The notes under the pieces: model-generated
Told to the model about the DNA's origin: nothing
The model's database searches: none
What the model saw: the letters and a program-made list of their open reading frames with translations, nothing else
Translations under genes and position numbers: made by a program
Assembly: GCF_902150065.1 (NCBI RefSeq)
Contig: NC_043980.1
Location: 11,921,054 to 11,985,053 of the forward strand
Source of the DNA: Myripristis murdjan
Lineage: Eukaryota; Chordata; Actinopteri; Holocentriformes; Holocentridae
DNA length: 64,000 bases
Direction of reading: 5' to 3'
Part shown: positions 11,447-24,243 of the stretch, piece after piece
How the letters are laid out: every line of letters begins with the position of its first letter
Numbering within the stretch: position 1 is the stretch's first letter

Positions 11447-13349
11447 TATGTGTGGAAAGAGGGGTCATAATGTGGCCTCTACTTAATGCTGCCCAGACTG
11501 TGGGTGGGGAATGTTTTTGTGTTGGTGGTGTTACGACAGTGACTGCAAAAATAATAAACTAAAAAAAAGATTAATCAGGTTGTTCTCCCACATCTGAGAG
11601 GTTAAACTGCCTAGTCATACCAAGTAGCCTTAGATAAATTTAAAATAAATAAATAAAATCCTATTGTTTGCCATTTTATTGAGGCAAAAACATTATATAA
11701 AGTCTGTTTTAATGAAACTGCATCTGATGACCCATGAAAATTCCAAATAGATAAGAAGAAATAGATAAGACAGATGGTGCTTGTGAAAAACTGATGACTG
11801 TAACCTGTGAACAGCATGTTCCACACAGGCCAGTGTGTTTTACAGAAAAAGGAGGATGAAGAATGGAGGAAGAGGTCTGCATTACTGTTAGTGCGGTCGG
11901 ATGTGTCTGAGTGTGTGTCTGTGTGTGTGACACAGACAAAGGCGTGTGGTATACTGAGAAGTACGACCACATGTTGTTTTTTTTTTGTTTGTTTGTTTGT
12001 TTTTTTTTTTTGCTTTCTCTCTTTCTATCTAATAGCCTGTAGATATTTATATTTTAAAGTAGAGACAGGACATGATGGGTGGGAGGTGGGGAGGGAGGGA
12101 TATAGATAAAGAAAAGAAAAATGGAAGGAAAAAGTATTAGCTTCAAGTGTTGTATATTGTATGACTTGCACCTGTCCTTCAATGAAAAAGATTTATGCTG
12201 TGCTGCAAATTTGAGAAAACAAGACATAAACGCAGAGTTAGATATGAGAACACAACAAATCAGCACAACACATCAGCAGTGGTTTAAACCACTGATGCAC
12301 CATCTGTCACTCAGAGAAACGCTTATGAAAGACAGACGGTAGATCTGTTGACTTATTGTGAAGAGTATTTGCTAAGACTGTCATGGCTGGGGTGGTGAGG
12401 GGGTGATTCCATTTTTAAAAAATAACATAAAATAAAATTAGCTGAACACTGGCTGCATTGGTACTGATGTTTCTGTGTTGGTGCATCAGTCAAAATGACA
12501 AAATGCTTCATGCCAGTGTGAAGTTTTTAATCAATTCCATGCAAGTAAAACACAGATAATAACAGAAGTAACTGTGCTGACGTTCTCCACTGTGTCAAAC
12601 TGATAAGACTGGAGGTGCCTCAGTAGTTCACTGGGATACGGGCCTGTGCTTCGTACAGTTCATTGTACTTGAGACAGTTGTTTTGTGTTGTCTTGTAAAT
12701 ATCAAGGTAAGTGTCTTCCTATCCTGTCATTAAGCTTCAATTTACAACCACTATTGATAATACTGTTTGTTTTGAACATGTTTTTTCATGCTTTTCATGA
12801 TTTTCAGGACCATTAAATTGGACATAACAAATAATTCTGCACTTTTTGTACTGGTGACTCTGCACTTTGGGCTCTGGGCTCTGTTTCTCCGGTTTGGAAT
12901 TTCGTTACTGGAGTTGTCTCTATTTTTCTGTGAAAACTTACATAAACCGATTGCCAAGCCTCCTTGCTAACTGGCTTTCAAATCAACATAGCTTGCCTGT
13001 GTGCCTTTGCATTTATAATTTATTTACTATTTCCTTTTACAAGTTTTTTTTGAAAAAAAAAATACTTATTAGCATTTAAGAGTTGTGAACTTCACAAACT
13101 TTAAGCAGATATTTGTGTCTTATAGGCTGATGGTCTTCTTAAGTTGGAACATATTAGTCATTTGTCAAACAATGAATTTCCTGTGAAATGCATCACACCA
13201 ACACCTGTGTTTTGTACACGACACAAACAAACATGTTCACTCACATACACACTCATACCTACACACATCTCTCACATGCTTGCATCCATCTACGTGCAAG
13301 TTACACGTATGCATGCACATGCGTACTGAGCTGTCTGGCCACCTTGGTG

Positions 13350-13460
13350 AGGTATAAGTACTGGACCACTGGCTCTGATCTGAGTGCTGAGGGTCCAGTG
13401 ACTCAGAAGAAACTTTGATCTGAGGGTTCACTTGGTGCTCAGCGTCTGCAAACAGGATTG
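13350..13460 (+). promoter_or_regulatory. ART-2 TATA-like promoter and 5' UTR exon
   Basis: TATAAG at 13353-13358. The non-coding exon ends at 13460 in ATTG|GTGAGT. It is nearly identical to the ART-1 promoter, so the duplication copied the regulatory region with the gene. Confidence 0.5.
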
Positions 13461-13676
13461 GTGAGTGGATATTTGAAATCAAATTGAAGAATCAGTTCTT
13501 TTCTTTTTTTTAATTCATGGTAAATTCAAAGGTTGTGTGTTTTTGAATGAAAAAGATCTTTTGAAGGGATTTGTTTTTCCATGTACCATACCGAGATTTT
13601 AATATTTGTGACACAGGTACAGTTCTTCCTTGCTGACCTCTTTGCAAACCCAGGAGCTGTTTGCTTTACTGCAGTG

Positions 13677-15426
13677 ATGAACGGCAACATGCTGACCTTT
13701 GCCCTGTTGGGTTTTCTTCTCGTCTGGATGCTGCCTGCAGAGTCCAGGGTGGTGAGTGGCACATTCTGGAGTCAATCAGTCATCATAAACTTCAGTAAAA
13801 TTTTTATAGTGTAAGGATGCTGACACACTTACATTACAGAACAGTCTACATACAATCATCTTCTATGTTGGTAAAGTTTTTATTCAACAGCAAGTAGACT
13901 GTATTCTGGTGAAATGCAATAAACCTACATTTTTCCAAGGCTAGGCAAACTGTTTTAAGATTTTGCATGAATCAAGTGGCATTTTCTTGATACCAGTGGC
14001 CTTACTCTGCCTTGTTTCAACCCATGTATGCTTTATACCGTAAAAAAAAAAAAAAAATTCCTGAAGCAAGTGAGCATTAGAAATAAGCAAAACTAGCTCA
14101 TAACCTTAGCACATTTTACCCCACTTACTTTAAGACAAACAAGACTTTTATAACTGAATATGATTCTAAATGTATTGACATGGAGACAGTGATTTGTGGG
14201 GGTAAAATATGTTATTACACCTTCTTCTATGCTATCGCACCTTCTTTTCTCACCCGTTTTATTTTCAACCACTTGTCACTGTAAATTTCCCAATAACAAA
14301 GAAATGCTTTAAACAAGGCTGACATAAATCACATGTCCTATTGTTCTTCCTTACCACAAGTCACTGTTTTGTTTTCTCTAACTTCAATTATCTTTTCTCC
14401 ATCCTCATTCAAAAAAAAAAAAAATCATACAAGCAATTTTCAGAGAATTAATATATGCACCTACCACAGAGAGATGTCTCAATGACCCTGTTACATCTCT
14501 CACTCCTCACTCACCCCGTTTTCTTTAACATTTAATTCAGATTTCAACCTAGTAAGTCACAGTAACTAGCACGAGGGATAGTTACTTCTGCATCTTATAA
14601 AGTCTTCTCTATTCTCCATTTTTTCCTTCCCTTCTAGATTCCCCGCAATTTCAGTCGGCCACTTTCCGGTCCCATCCCATTAAGCATGGTTGAAGATGCC
14701 GTTGATGACATGTACGCAGGCTGCACTGACCACATGATGAGAAGAGTCAAGGACAAATTCATGAAAATCGAGACGAGTGCAATGTTTGGAAAAGCCTGGC
14801 AGAGTGCAGAAAACTGTGCAAATGAGAAGCTCAGACATCAGGACAAGAATGGGATTCTCACAAAAGATCACATCCAAGCAATCTGTCTTTATACATCTGA
14901 TTATATGATAGACTCTAACCAAATGTTTTATGAACTTTTCAACACTGTGACTCGCACCGGGAGGAAAAAGTATACCACCTCTTTCGAGTTCCATGCTTTC
15001 CATTTCTTGCTGACATCTGCTGTACAAACGCTGAAAAATAGTCAAAGTACCATCAAGCCTACCTACCGAAGAACACATAGTGTCTTCACCGGTAAGGTCA
15101 ACACAATAATGCGATTTGGTTCTTTTACTTCTAGCTCTTTCAGTACAGACTTGAAACATTTTGGGAACAAAAGCTGCTTTGAAATTTGGACGAATTTAGG
15201 TGCTTCCCTGGGTAAATATTCAGTGTTCGATGATGAGGATGAGGTACTCATTCCTCCCTATGAGATGTTCAAAATAACCAAGAAAGTTAAAGGTAAAGAA
15301 CTTAAAGAGAGAAAAGGTCTGGATGACTGTAAAGTTCTCTTTATCTTAGAGAGCGCAGGAGTTCACAGCAATCTGAACTGCCAAGCGGCTGGTATAGAAG
15401 GGCTCAGCTGGTTGGGCACAGATTAA
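13677..15426 (+). CDS. ART-2: secreted mono-ADP-ribosyltransferase, two coding exons
   Basis: Tandem paralogue of ART-1. Exons are 13677-13751 (signal peptide MNGNMLTFALLGFLLVWMLP) and 14638-15426 (acceptor CTTCTAG), phase 0, 287 aa. The R-S-E signature is intact: YRR, RFGSFTSSS, CFEIWTNLGA and EDEVLIPPYE, so it should be catalytically competent on arginine. No GPI signal or transmembrane segment. About 44 codons differ from ART-1 by replacement and only about five silently, with small in-frame indels. A one-base length difference just after NLNC makes ART-2 read on for about ten residues (ending SWLGTD) beyond where ART-1 stops. The poly-A signal AATAAA is at 15747. Confidence 0.92.
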
Positions 15427-16328
15427 GTAAATGGGTCTTGCAGTGCAATCTGTGTTCCCTTAAACATTGGATTACTATTGAATGAATGTCTTTTCTCAGC
15501 CAACCTTATGAGTGCTTTTTGGGAACCCTCTTGAAACAACCCCAAATGTATTTTTACAGTAATGCTGATGTAGTTTGTAGTTACTAGTAGGGATTGCTGT
15601 TCATGCTCTGCAAACATGTTGTGGCACAAAACCCTACCAGAGGCTGTGTGCTGTTTTGATGAGGTTTTGTTTTTTGATTTGCTGTTCTGTTTATCAGCAA
15701 GATTTCACAACAAATACTTGTATTTGGAAAGTTGCTTTATGAGATCAATAAATTAATCACATGACCAAAAAAAGCACTCTCGTTTTTTGGAAAAGTGATC
15801 ACAAACTGTTGACACAAAAACAAACATGAACACCATGTCACATTCAGTTTGTTTGCTTTGTCCTGAGGTCACATTTCCCTTGTCATTTCATATTCACCCA
15901 GTTTATTAGGTTTTTATAAATTCCATTCATTAACTTTTATTTGAAATTGCCATGGCAAAATATGTGCATTTTCTGCTTTGGTGAAGTTAGTACTATGTTT
16001 TAATACAAAAAAAAAAAAAAAAAAAAAAAAAGTTGTTCATATCAACAAAAACATGAACAGCATATACTGTCATATTCAGAGTTGCTGTTTGTATGTTTGA
16101 GTTAAGTTTCTATCTATCCATCTAAATAGATCTACCTCATTCGCTAAACACAGTTAAGTTCAATCAAAGCTTGTAAACATCTTCAACAGACAGTTTTTAT
16201 TTTTCCACATTTTGTCCCACATGATATAAAAAGAATAAGAACATTTTTCACTCATGAGTTTGCTGTCATTCATTTCTGCTTCATTACTTGAGAAGAAATA
16301 GGACACAGTCATAAGCATGTACGTGTGT

Positions 16329-16366
<38 letters not shown>

Positions 16367-16374
16367 CAGCCATG

Positions 16375-17265
16375 CTAGGTCTCAGAGGAGTACAGCAGGT
16401 AGCCAGAGAAGGTGTTTAGGCCGTTGATGTCCCCACACAGCTGCCTGCCGGTCAGCAGCTGTACGTACACCTGGCCTCCTCTCTGCAGCTGCAGCAGCAC
16501 CGTCTGGGTGCTGCTGTCCTCCACGTCCTCCCTGTTGTCCTCCCACGTGGAAGCCATCACCTCGCCGTTTCTCATCAGCTGCACCTTGTAGTACATCCTG
16601 TCTCCAGACCTGCGCACCCTGGAGTAAGCTGAGAAGGAGAAGGAGTACAGGCCGGGGCGGGGAGCCGTGAATATACCTGTGGGACAAAGACGAGGATCAG
16701 TGAAGCTGCACAACGCAGAGCACTTTTTTTTTTGTATGTTGATGAAACAGTTGCATTTTTTTTTTTTTTTTTTTGCCCTGTACAGCTTTAATATTATAAA
16801 ACGGAAGTAATTAAATTAAACAAGGCCAGACAGACAGACCGAAGGCAATGCATTTCATATTATCGTCAAGGTTTCCAACCCTGTGCCCTCAACATCCATA
16901 CATCTGTAGGTTTTCATTTCAACCCAACAGCTCATTTCACAGAGTGCCCCCACCTGTTCACTGCTATAATATTTGACTACAATGAAAAGCCAAAAATTTC
17001 TTCATATTATTGTAATTTATTATAATTTTGAGATTATTGATTTGATTTATGGAATAGCGTAATGAGTTACTATCTAAGAAGGAGTAAATCTATTATATTT
17101 AACATGACTTAACATTACATTTAAAAAGCTTCTGTTAAGGTTTTATTGTTACTATTAATTAATAATTTTGAGATTAGAATATGTAATTTAAGTTTTGACC
17201 TTATCCTCAACTTATCTCATCTTATCTCTTTGTTTTTGAGTGCGGTTAGGGAGCGATTGAGGGGA

Positions 17266-17300
<35 letters not shown>

Positions 17301-19748
17301 CTGTGATGTTTGTAATTGTGGAATAGCTGAATTACAATAAACATAATATTACAGCCTCGTTTAGAAGTGTTGTCAGAGACAGTGGGTGTTGTGAACGTCA
17401 CGTGAACGGGTAGATGTGGTTTGGCCGCCAGTCTCTGCACGACGCAGATAAGGAGGTTCCCCTTGTATGTGTATTTTATTTTAATCGTAAAAACGAAACC
17501 ACACAAATCAAGTCCAGTGCATTTCTGTAAAGCAGCTCCACTACCGGTGACTGTGAGGCTCGGAAAGTGGTGCAGTTATTCAACAGCACAGTGGGCTTAC
17601 AATGAGATTATTTTTCATTCATTATTTCCGAGCATCACAGCATGTTTGCTATGATGTTTATTAGTTTTTACTGGAAGCTCATAGGCATTAGGCGATCCAA
17701 ATCCCAATTATGGCACAAAATTAATTTGTTTGTTTACTGTTGTTGGTATTTGCTGCTAGTTTTAAATTGTTATTGATTTGTGTTTTTTGAAGGGTTAAAA
17801 GAGTCTATTGTCTTTTATTTTCTGTCTGTTTCTATGATTTTCAACGGCCTACCGCTTGTAGAACTTCACAAAATAATTCACAAATTCAACATGCTTTTAA
17901 TGGGGAGAATAAGTAATAAATCACATTTTGTAAGTAACTTCACTCACAGTGTTGCTGCCTGATCGATGGTGTTGAACTTACTGCTTTAGCACGTACCCAG
18001 AGCGGGGTTGTAGCCGCTGCCGTGGTTGAGGGAGATGATGCTGTAGGGAATTGGGATGTCGGTGCTGAAAGGGCCGAAGCAGTTCACTCGGGGACTCATG
18101 GAGGCTGTGAACGCAACTCTAACCCCTCCTGAGACAGAGTCAGACCAACAGGAGAGGAAAAAATATAATATTTTTCCATGAGATATTGTGAGATATTTGT
18201 CTTACTTCACTATTGACAGTGGCTCTGTAAAAGACTTTGTTTATGATACAACCATGACAGATGTGATTTTGTTTTACAGGATAAGGAATAATTAAAAGTG
18301 GAATCACCAGACAGTTGGAGGTTGTAATTGTTATTTTTCGTGTGCTGAATTAGTCTGTAGGGCTATGAAAAATGGATCTGATAAAATAGAAATAAATTGA
18401 TTTTTTTTTTTTTTTTTTTTTTTTTTTGGGTAGCAGGCTTCTTATTTTGCATCACTGGACTACTCAGTCTATGAACCACATGTGCTCTCTCTTATTTGTG
18501 CCTCTCACATGTCTTCATGCTCACATTATATTTAGATGCAGAAATACAGGATGTTGGGACAGTGCAGCTGCACCTTGAAGGACCCCCATCACACTGAGGG
18601 ACCACAAAGTAAATAACACCCTTAGCACCTTAATTGGCATTTGGTAAAGAGCTTATGTCTCCATCTCTGTCCCAGAGTACCTATGACTTCCTGGACTCTG
18701 TCAATCAGCTGCCACACACTCAGCCTCAGGCCCATCGTCCTCCTGAAGGCCTGATCCTCCAATTCGTAGAGCTGACGGCTGGCACAGCAGCAGCCCCGCT
18801 GGTGCCTGAACACACACGCACAGTTCCAGTTTCCGCATGGCACTAACAACACAGAGAGAGAGAGGTAAAGACTTGACATAGATCTCCTTTAATTTATTTT
18901 TTTTTAATTTTAAGTTTGACTCTAATGCATAAAACTTCACTTTTAGACCCAGTGTAGACGAGGTTTAGCCTTGATATTGTTCAGGAGGCTCTTGAAGCTC
19001 CATAGCAGCTACATAGAATAACTAAATGTTGTATATTTAAAGCTAGCCAGCTTCGCACACTGGATTGTGTAATTTTATGACTTTTAACTAAACATATTCT
19101 TGTTGATGGCTGCTGAGCTGGGATGGTGAGGAAGCTCAGCCAGTTGCTCAGGTTTTCTGCCAAATGCCCATATGACGATTAAATTAAATTTGGGTAACCA
19201 AGGCAAATTTAAGAGGTTTAGAACAAAAGAATAAAATAGACACATAAATGAAAAGTAAAAGTAAAGCAAGAAAATGTTAAAAATGTGCATCTCAAATATA
19301 ACTGGATGCACAAGAAAAAGTGGGAAAAAACTTCCAAAGCTTCCAAAGCAGCTCAATGGATAATCAGAATAACAAGGTTGGAAACTCTTGTTTGCGGGTA
19401 GGCAGAAAGGTTGGCTATATATACATGTAAATACTGTACACACATTTGCATAGCCCAATATGAGCCAATAAATGACATTTTTGCCTCCAGAGGCTTTAAA
19501 AGTTACATAACTATAGACAATAAATGTGTTTACAAGCAAGAGATTCCAACGTTGTCATTCTGATTTTCAAATATTAATGGAGCATTTTAATAAGAAGTAA
19601 GTGAAATGTCATGATGTGTGGTAGCTGAATAGTCGTTGAAATCTGAATGTTTACCAGCTGCGTCTTCTTGGCTGGTGACGGCGTTCTGGGCCTTCACAAC
19701 GTCCCAAAGTAGCCCCAACACCAGCAGAGTGCACGTTACAGCTCTCAT
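16375..19748 (-). CDS. Secreted C1q-domain protein, cerebellin-like, four coding exons
   Basis: Exons (minus strand): 19748-19655, 18842-18681, 18128-17997 and 16676-16375. All splice sites are GT-AG in phase 1, giving 229 aa. Residues 1-20 are a signal peptide ending in KA. Exon 2 has a cysteine-rich stretch, CGNWNCACVFRHQRGCCC, typical of fish C1q/cerebellin-like proteins, then a short helical segment. Exons 3-4 form a globular C1q domain (GGVRVAFTAS, GIFTAPRPGLYSFSFSAYS, DINGLNTFSGYLLYSS). There is no collagen repeat, so it is cerebellin-type rather than C1q A/B/C. Likely a secreted trimeric, pattern-recognition-like or adhesive protein. It converges tail-to-tail on ART-2. The duplication breakpoint lies in its intron 3 and a TIR element lies in its 5' UTR intron. 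Confidence 0.9.
17270..17297 (+). repeat. GT microsatellite in C1q intron 3
   Basis: Orthologous to the longer GT run at 4706-4745 in copy 1, confirming that copy 1 carries C1q intron sequence. Confidence 0.85.
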
Positions 19749-19997
19749 CTCTGTATCAACACTGGACAGTCTGCAGGCAGAAATGCATTTGATAACTGAA
19801 GGTTGTTGAGTGCATTTCCTCACACTTATTCAGTTCTAATCTAATTTTCTCATGCCAAAGAGACAGATAGCAGTAACATGAAAGTTCACTGTGATTTCTG
19901 ACACACATGTTATGTCAACAACAAATCCCTCCACCCCCCACCCCCTCCCCAGCTGACTTGGGCAAAACTTATGTAAAACTTTGTAATATAACACTTT

Positions 19998-20977
<980 letters not shown>

Positions 20978-21451
20978 TTTGTCCCATATAACACTTTCCA
21001 ATTAGCAGTTAAATTTCTGCTCTTCGGTTTAAGCTCAGCTGGAAAAATAATCAACTTTTTTCCCCTAAGATGAATTACATCACTGTCCTTTTTTTTGTTT
21101 GTTTGTTTTTTATTATGACAATATTGTAAACTACCATTGCTGTTCCTGAGGAAATTTTTAAATAATAATAATAATAAAATAAAATAAAATAAAATAAAAT
21201 TGAGGTTGGGAAACACAGTCTACGGAGACTGTGTTGGGGCAAAATTAGAGTTCATAAGAAGACCGTCTGATTGTTTTGCACAAACAGCAGACTGTTTGTC
21301 ATGATGTATCACTAAGGTTGTCCAATTCGCTGTGAGGAAACTAAACTAGGCAATTTGCAGAGAAGCATATGAAACAGATCAGGCTTCATACAACAGCTGC
21401 TAAAACTGCTACAGTTCTGAGAAAAACAACTTAGATTTGAAGTATTTTTAC

Positions 21452-21534
21452 CGGAGACTTGACTCACTGCGTCAGCACAGGGAAGATTTCCTCTAATCAG
21501 TGTCCACTTGAGAGCTCAAAGTCCAGAGTTTATA
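21452..21534 (-). promoter_or_regulatory. C1q gene TATA box and non-coding first exon
   Basis: On the minus strand TATAAA lies at 21534-21529. A short untranslated exon follows and ends at 21452 in CTCCG|GTAAAAA. The next exon begins at 19770 after CTGCAG, 22 bases before the ATG. The spacing fits a TATA-driven promoter, but the exon is inferred from splice signals only. Confidence 0.45.
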
Positions 21535-21539
21535 CCACT

Positions 21540-24243
21540 GAAAAATGTGAATAACTGAATGCCAGGAACCAGAGATGTTCTCTTTCAGGTCAGTTTTGGG
21601 TGGAGACATCTTTTTATGCTGCATGCAACCTGCATGCAGCATAATCTGTGTAATCTAATGAAGTTTTCCCCTCCCATGCACACTTCCAGCCCCATGCTCC
21701 TCAGGCTAGGAGGCACCTGAGAGATCAGGACTCAGCAGGGACCACCCTGATAAGCTCTCCAGTGTACAGGAAAATCTCCCCATTGTATATGTTAAGCCGG
21801 TGTGTGTATACATGGGTTATTAGGTCAGTGGTGTCAGGTTGGCTGATAAGATCGTCAGGTTTGTTGTTTACCATATTCCAGCTCTTCCCTGTCTGCTCGA
21901 TTATTCCTCCGCTTCCAGCTGATGATACTGGATCAAAGAGAGGCCTACTTTAGTTTAGAGGGGCCGTCCCAGGTGAACAACGCCCCAAAATTTTAATATT
22001 GAGACAAGTTTTATGAATACCTGTGCATGAACGCTGCACAGGTGTAACCACTCGCCTTTTCTGTGGAGAGGTTTCCTGTACACATCAGTCTTACCCAAAA
22101 AAGCTTTTAATGAACACAAAAAATATTTATAATGTTCACTGGGAGTAATCACTAGTCTGTAATTTATGAAATCAGGATATGCGGTGTTATAATAGAAGTT
22201 TAGAGTCATGTCCTTTGTGATACGCTGGATGTTTTAGCTTATTTTGTAGCAAATTATCAAAAAGGAAGGCTGATAATATTTACTTGTCTATTTCTGCTGT
22301 AAAATGTCTTACAGTTAACATATGAGGGCATTTATTTAAGTGTGAATGTTAATTCTAGGTTTGCTCCCTTGTCTCTTATGGGAAAGCACCAACTACCTTG
22401 TCAGATTCGACTTAATCTCTTCTCTAAAGACACCTTGGTATAATCTTTGGTTTCCTGACAATCTCATGCATGAAATAGCCTTCATCTCCAATCAGCAACT
22501 GACTGATGAGTTTTTAGAGAAAACTGTTTCTTTTTGGCCATGCTTTTAAACCAGCTTTAGAGATGCCAGTGTGCTGGATACTGCAGCAACTGAATCAAAG
22601 GTAGCTGTAGTTTTAGTAAACAGCACAGTTGCATTCAATGAAAATTAATAAAATGGGAGTGGTTTCTTTAGTGCCAACATAATACATCAGCATGTTGACT
22701 TAAGGACGGGGTAACACAGTGTGTTGCAAGCACCCTGGAGTAAAAGCTACTAGAAAAGGGGCTTTGTATTCATATTTAAAGACTGAATTTAAGTTATTTT
22801 AAATAGAAGTAGTAATTTGTAATACGATCAATGTCTTGGCTGTAATCTGTTACCTTGGTGAATTAAAATTTTCTTTCAAAAACATAAACATGTCTCAGTG
22901 AAGGTAGTCTATATCTACCCAACAAATTAGCTATATTGTATGTATGCAGGTTGTCTGTATCTTGATCTCAAAGATGGTGGTGAGTCATGAGTGTGGCTTG
23001 ATATTACATACAATACATGCTCTGTATTGTAGAATCAGATCCAGCATTCAAACTAGACCTGGGTGATGCATCGCCCAGACCCATAGTGTGAGGCACAATG
23101 AGATGATAGGCATCGTTCCTGGTGCAAAGCGCATTGTCAGTTCCTCCCTGTGAATCAGCCGTAGATGTCATTAGGGTTACGTTACAAGGCGGATCCAGAT
23201 ACGGGGGTTAAACAGGACACAGACTCTTTATGGTGTGAAACTATATCTTGGCTATTTCTGGAAATCAGTAGGGCAGGGGAGGATGTTTTTTTGTCACATG
23301 ATCTGTCGGCATAATTGCTTTGATCCCATTCCCTGACCGTTTAACTTATACCAGACACTTATACAAAGACACTACACATTTATACTATAGAAATCCAGCT
23401 TTAAATCCTGCTTTTTTTTTAGGCGTGGCTAAGGGTTTTATGTGAACACAATGTACGTCCATGGAGGTCAGAAACATCACAAAAACACATAATGCTGTGA
23501 CATTTGTGTTATTTATTTAAATATTTACATTCGTTTTGATTATGGTGCACATTTCAGCCTGCCATTCACCGAGGAAGACACATTCTACGCAAAGCAGCAA
23601 TTAGTTAAGTAAAACAGCCAGCATTGGGAATAATGACATGCTGTTATCTGCTGTTCATCTTCATACATAAATAAATAAATATTTACCGATGTGAAGGCGA
23701 GAGCGCTCATAAGGCAAACGGCATTAATGGAGATCTAAACTGGAAACGGTGAAATGAAAAGTTTAGCGTGTGATGCCAAGTGTGTGGACTCTCATCATTG
23801 CTGATAATGTGACAGAAAATAGCACAACATTATATCAGGATATACATGTAAGCGGCAACCTGTATAATAATAAGGCACAGTGTTAGGCTATAGTACAAAG
23901 CAGAGTTAGTTTCTAAAAGGCGGGTTGAGCTAAAATTGGCTTTTTCTTTTTTGGTCCCTTTGAAATCGCTTAAAATGTACAGTGCACCCCGTTTTTCATG
24001 CTAAGACCCCTTCAAAAATAAAATAAAATAAAATGCATGTATGTATGTATGTACTGATAGATCTCTATTCTTATTTTCTTTGGACTACTATCGGTTTGTT
24101 TCCCATTTGGCTATCACTGGTGACATGAAAACTTCCTAACTCCTATCTGAATGATTTTCTTGTTTGTACTTGAGCTGTTTTTTTATGCTTTACGTGTCCA
24201 GCAAGTAAGTTCATGATGTGAAGTTTTTGTTTTGTCGGCCGGA
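21540..24243. other. Gene-free intergenic stretch
   Basis: AT-rich DNA between the C1q promoter and the tppp2-like stop codon. It holds a TATG microsatellite (about 24030-24052) and no coding exon or RNA gene that I can support. Confidence 0.55.

Larger units (their letters stand above)
12150..17492 (+). repeat. Segmental duplication, copy 2 (contains ART-2)
   Basis: Same-orientation copy of 1-4967. It carries extra DNA relative to copy 1 near 12350-12650, 12850-13070 and 16030-16140. It also carries the C1q terminal exon (16375-16676), which copy 1 lacks. Homology ends around 17492, inside intron 3 of the C1q gene, matching the end of copy 1 near 4967. Confidence 0.9.
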
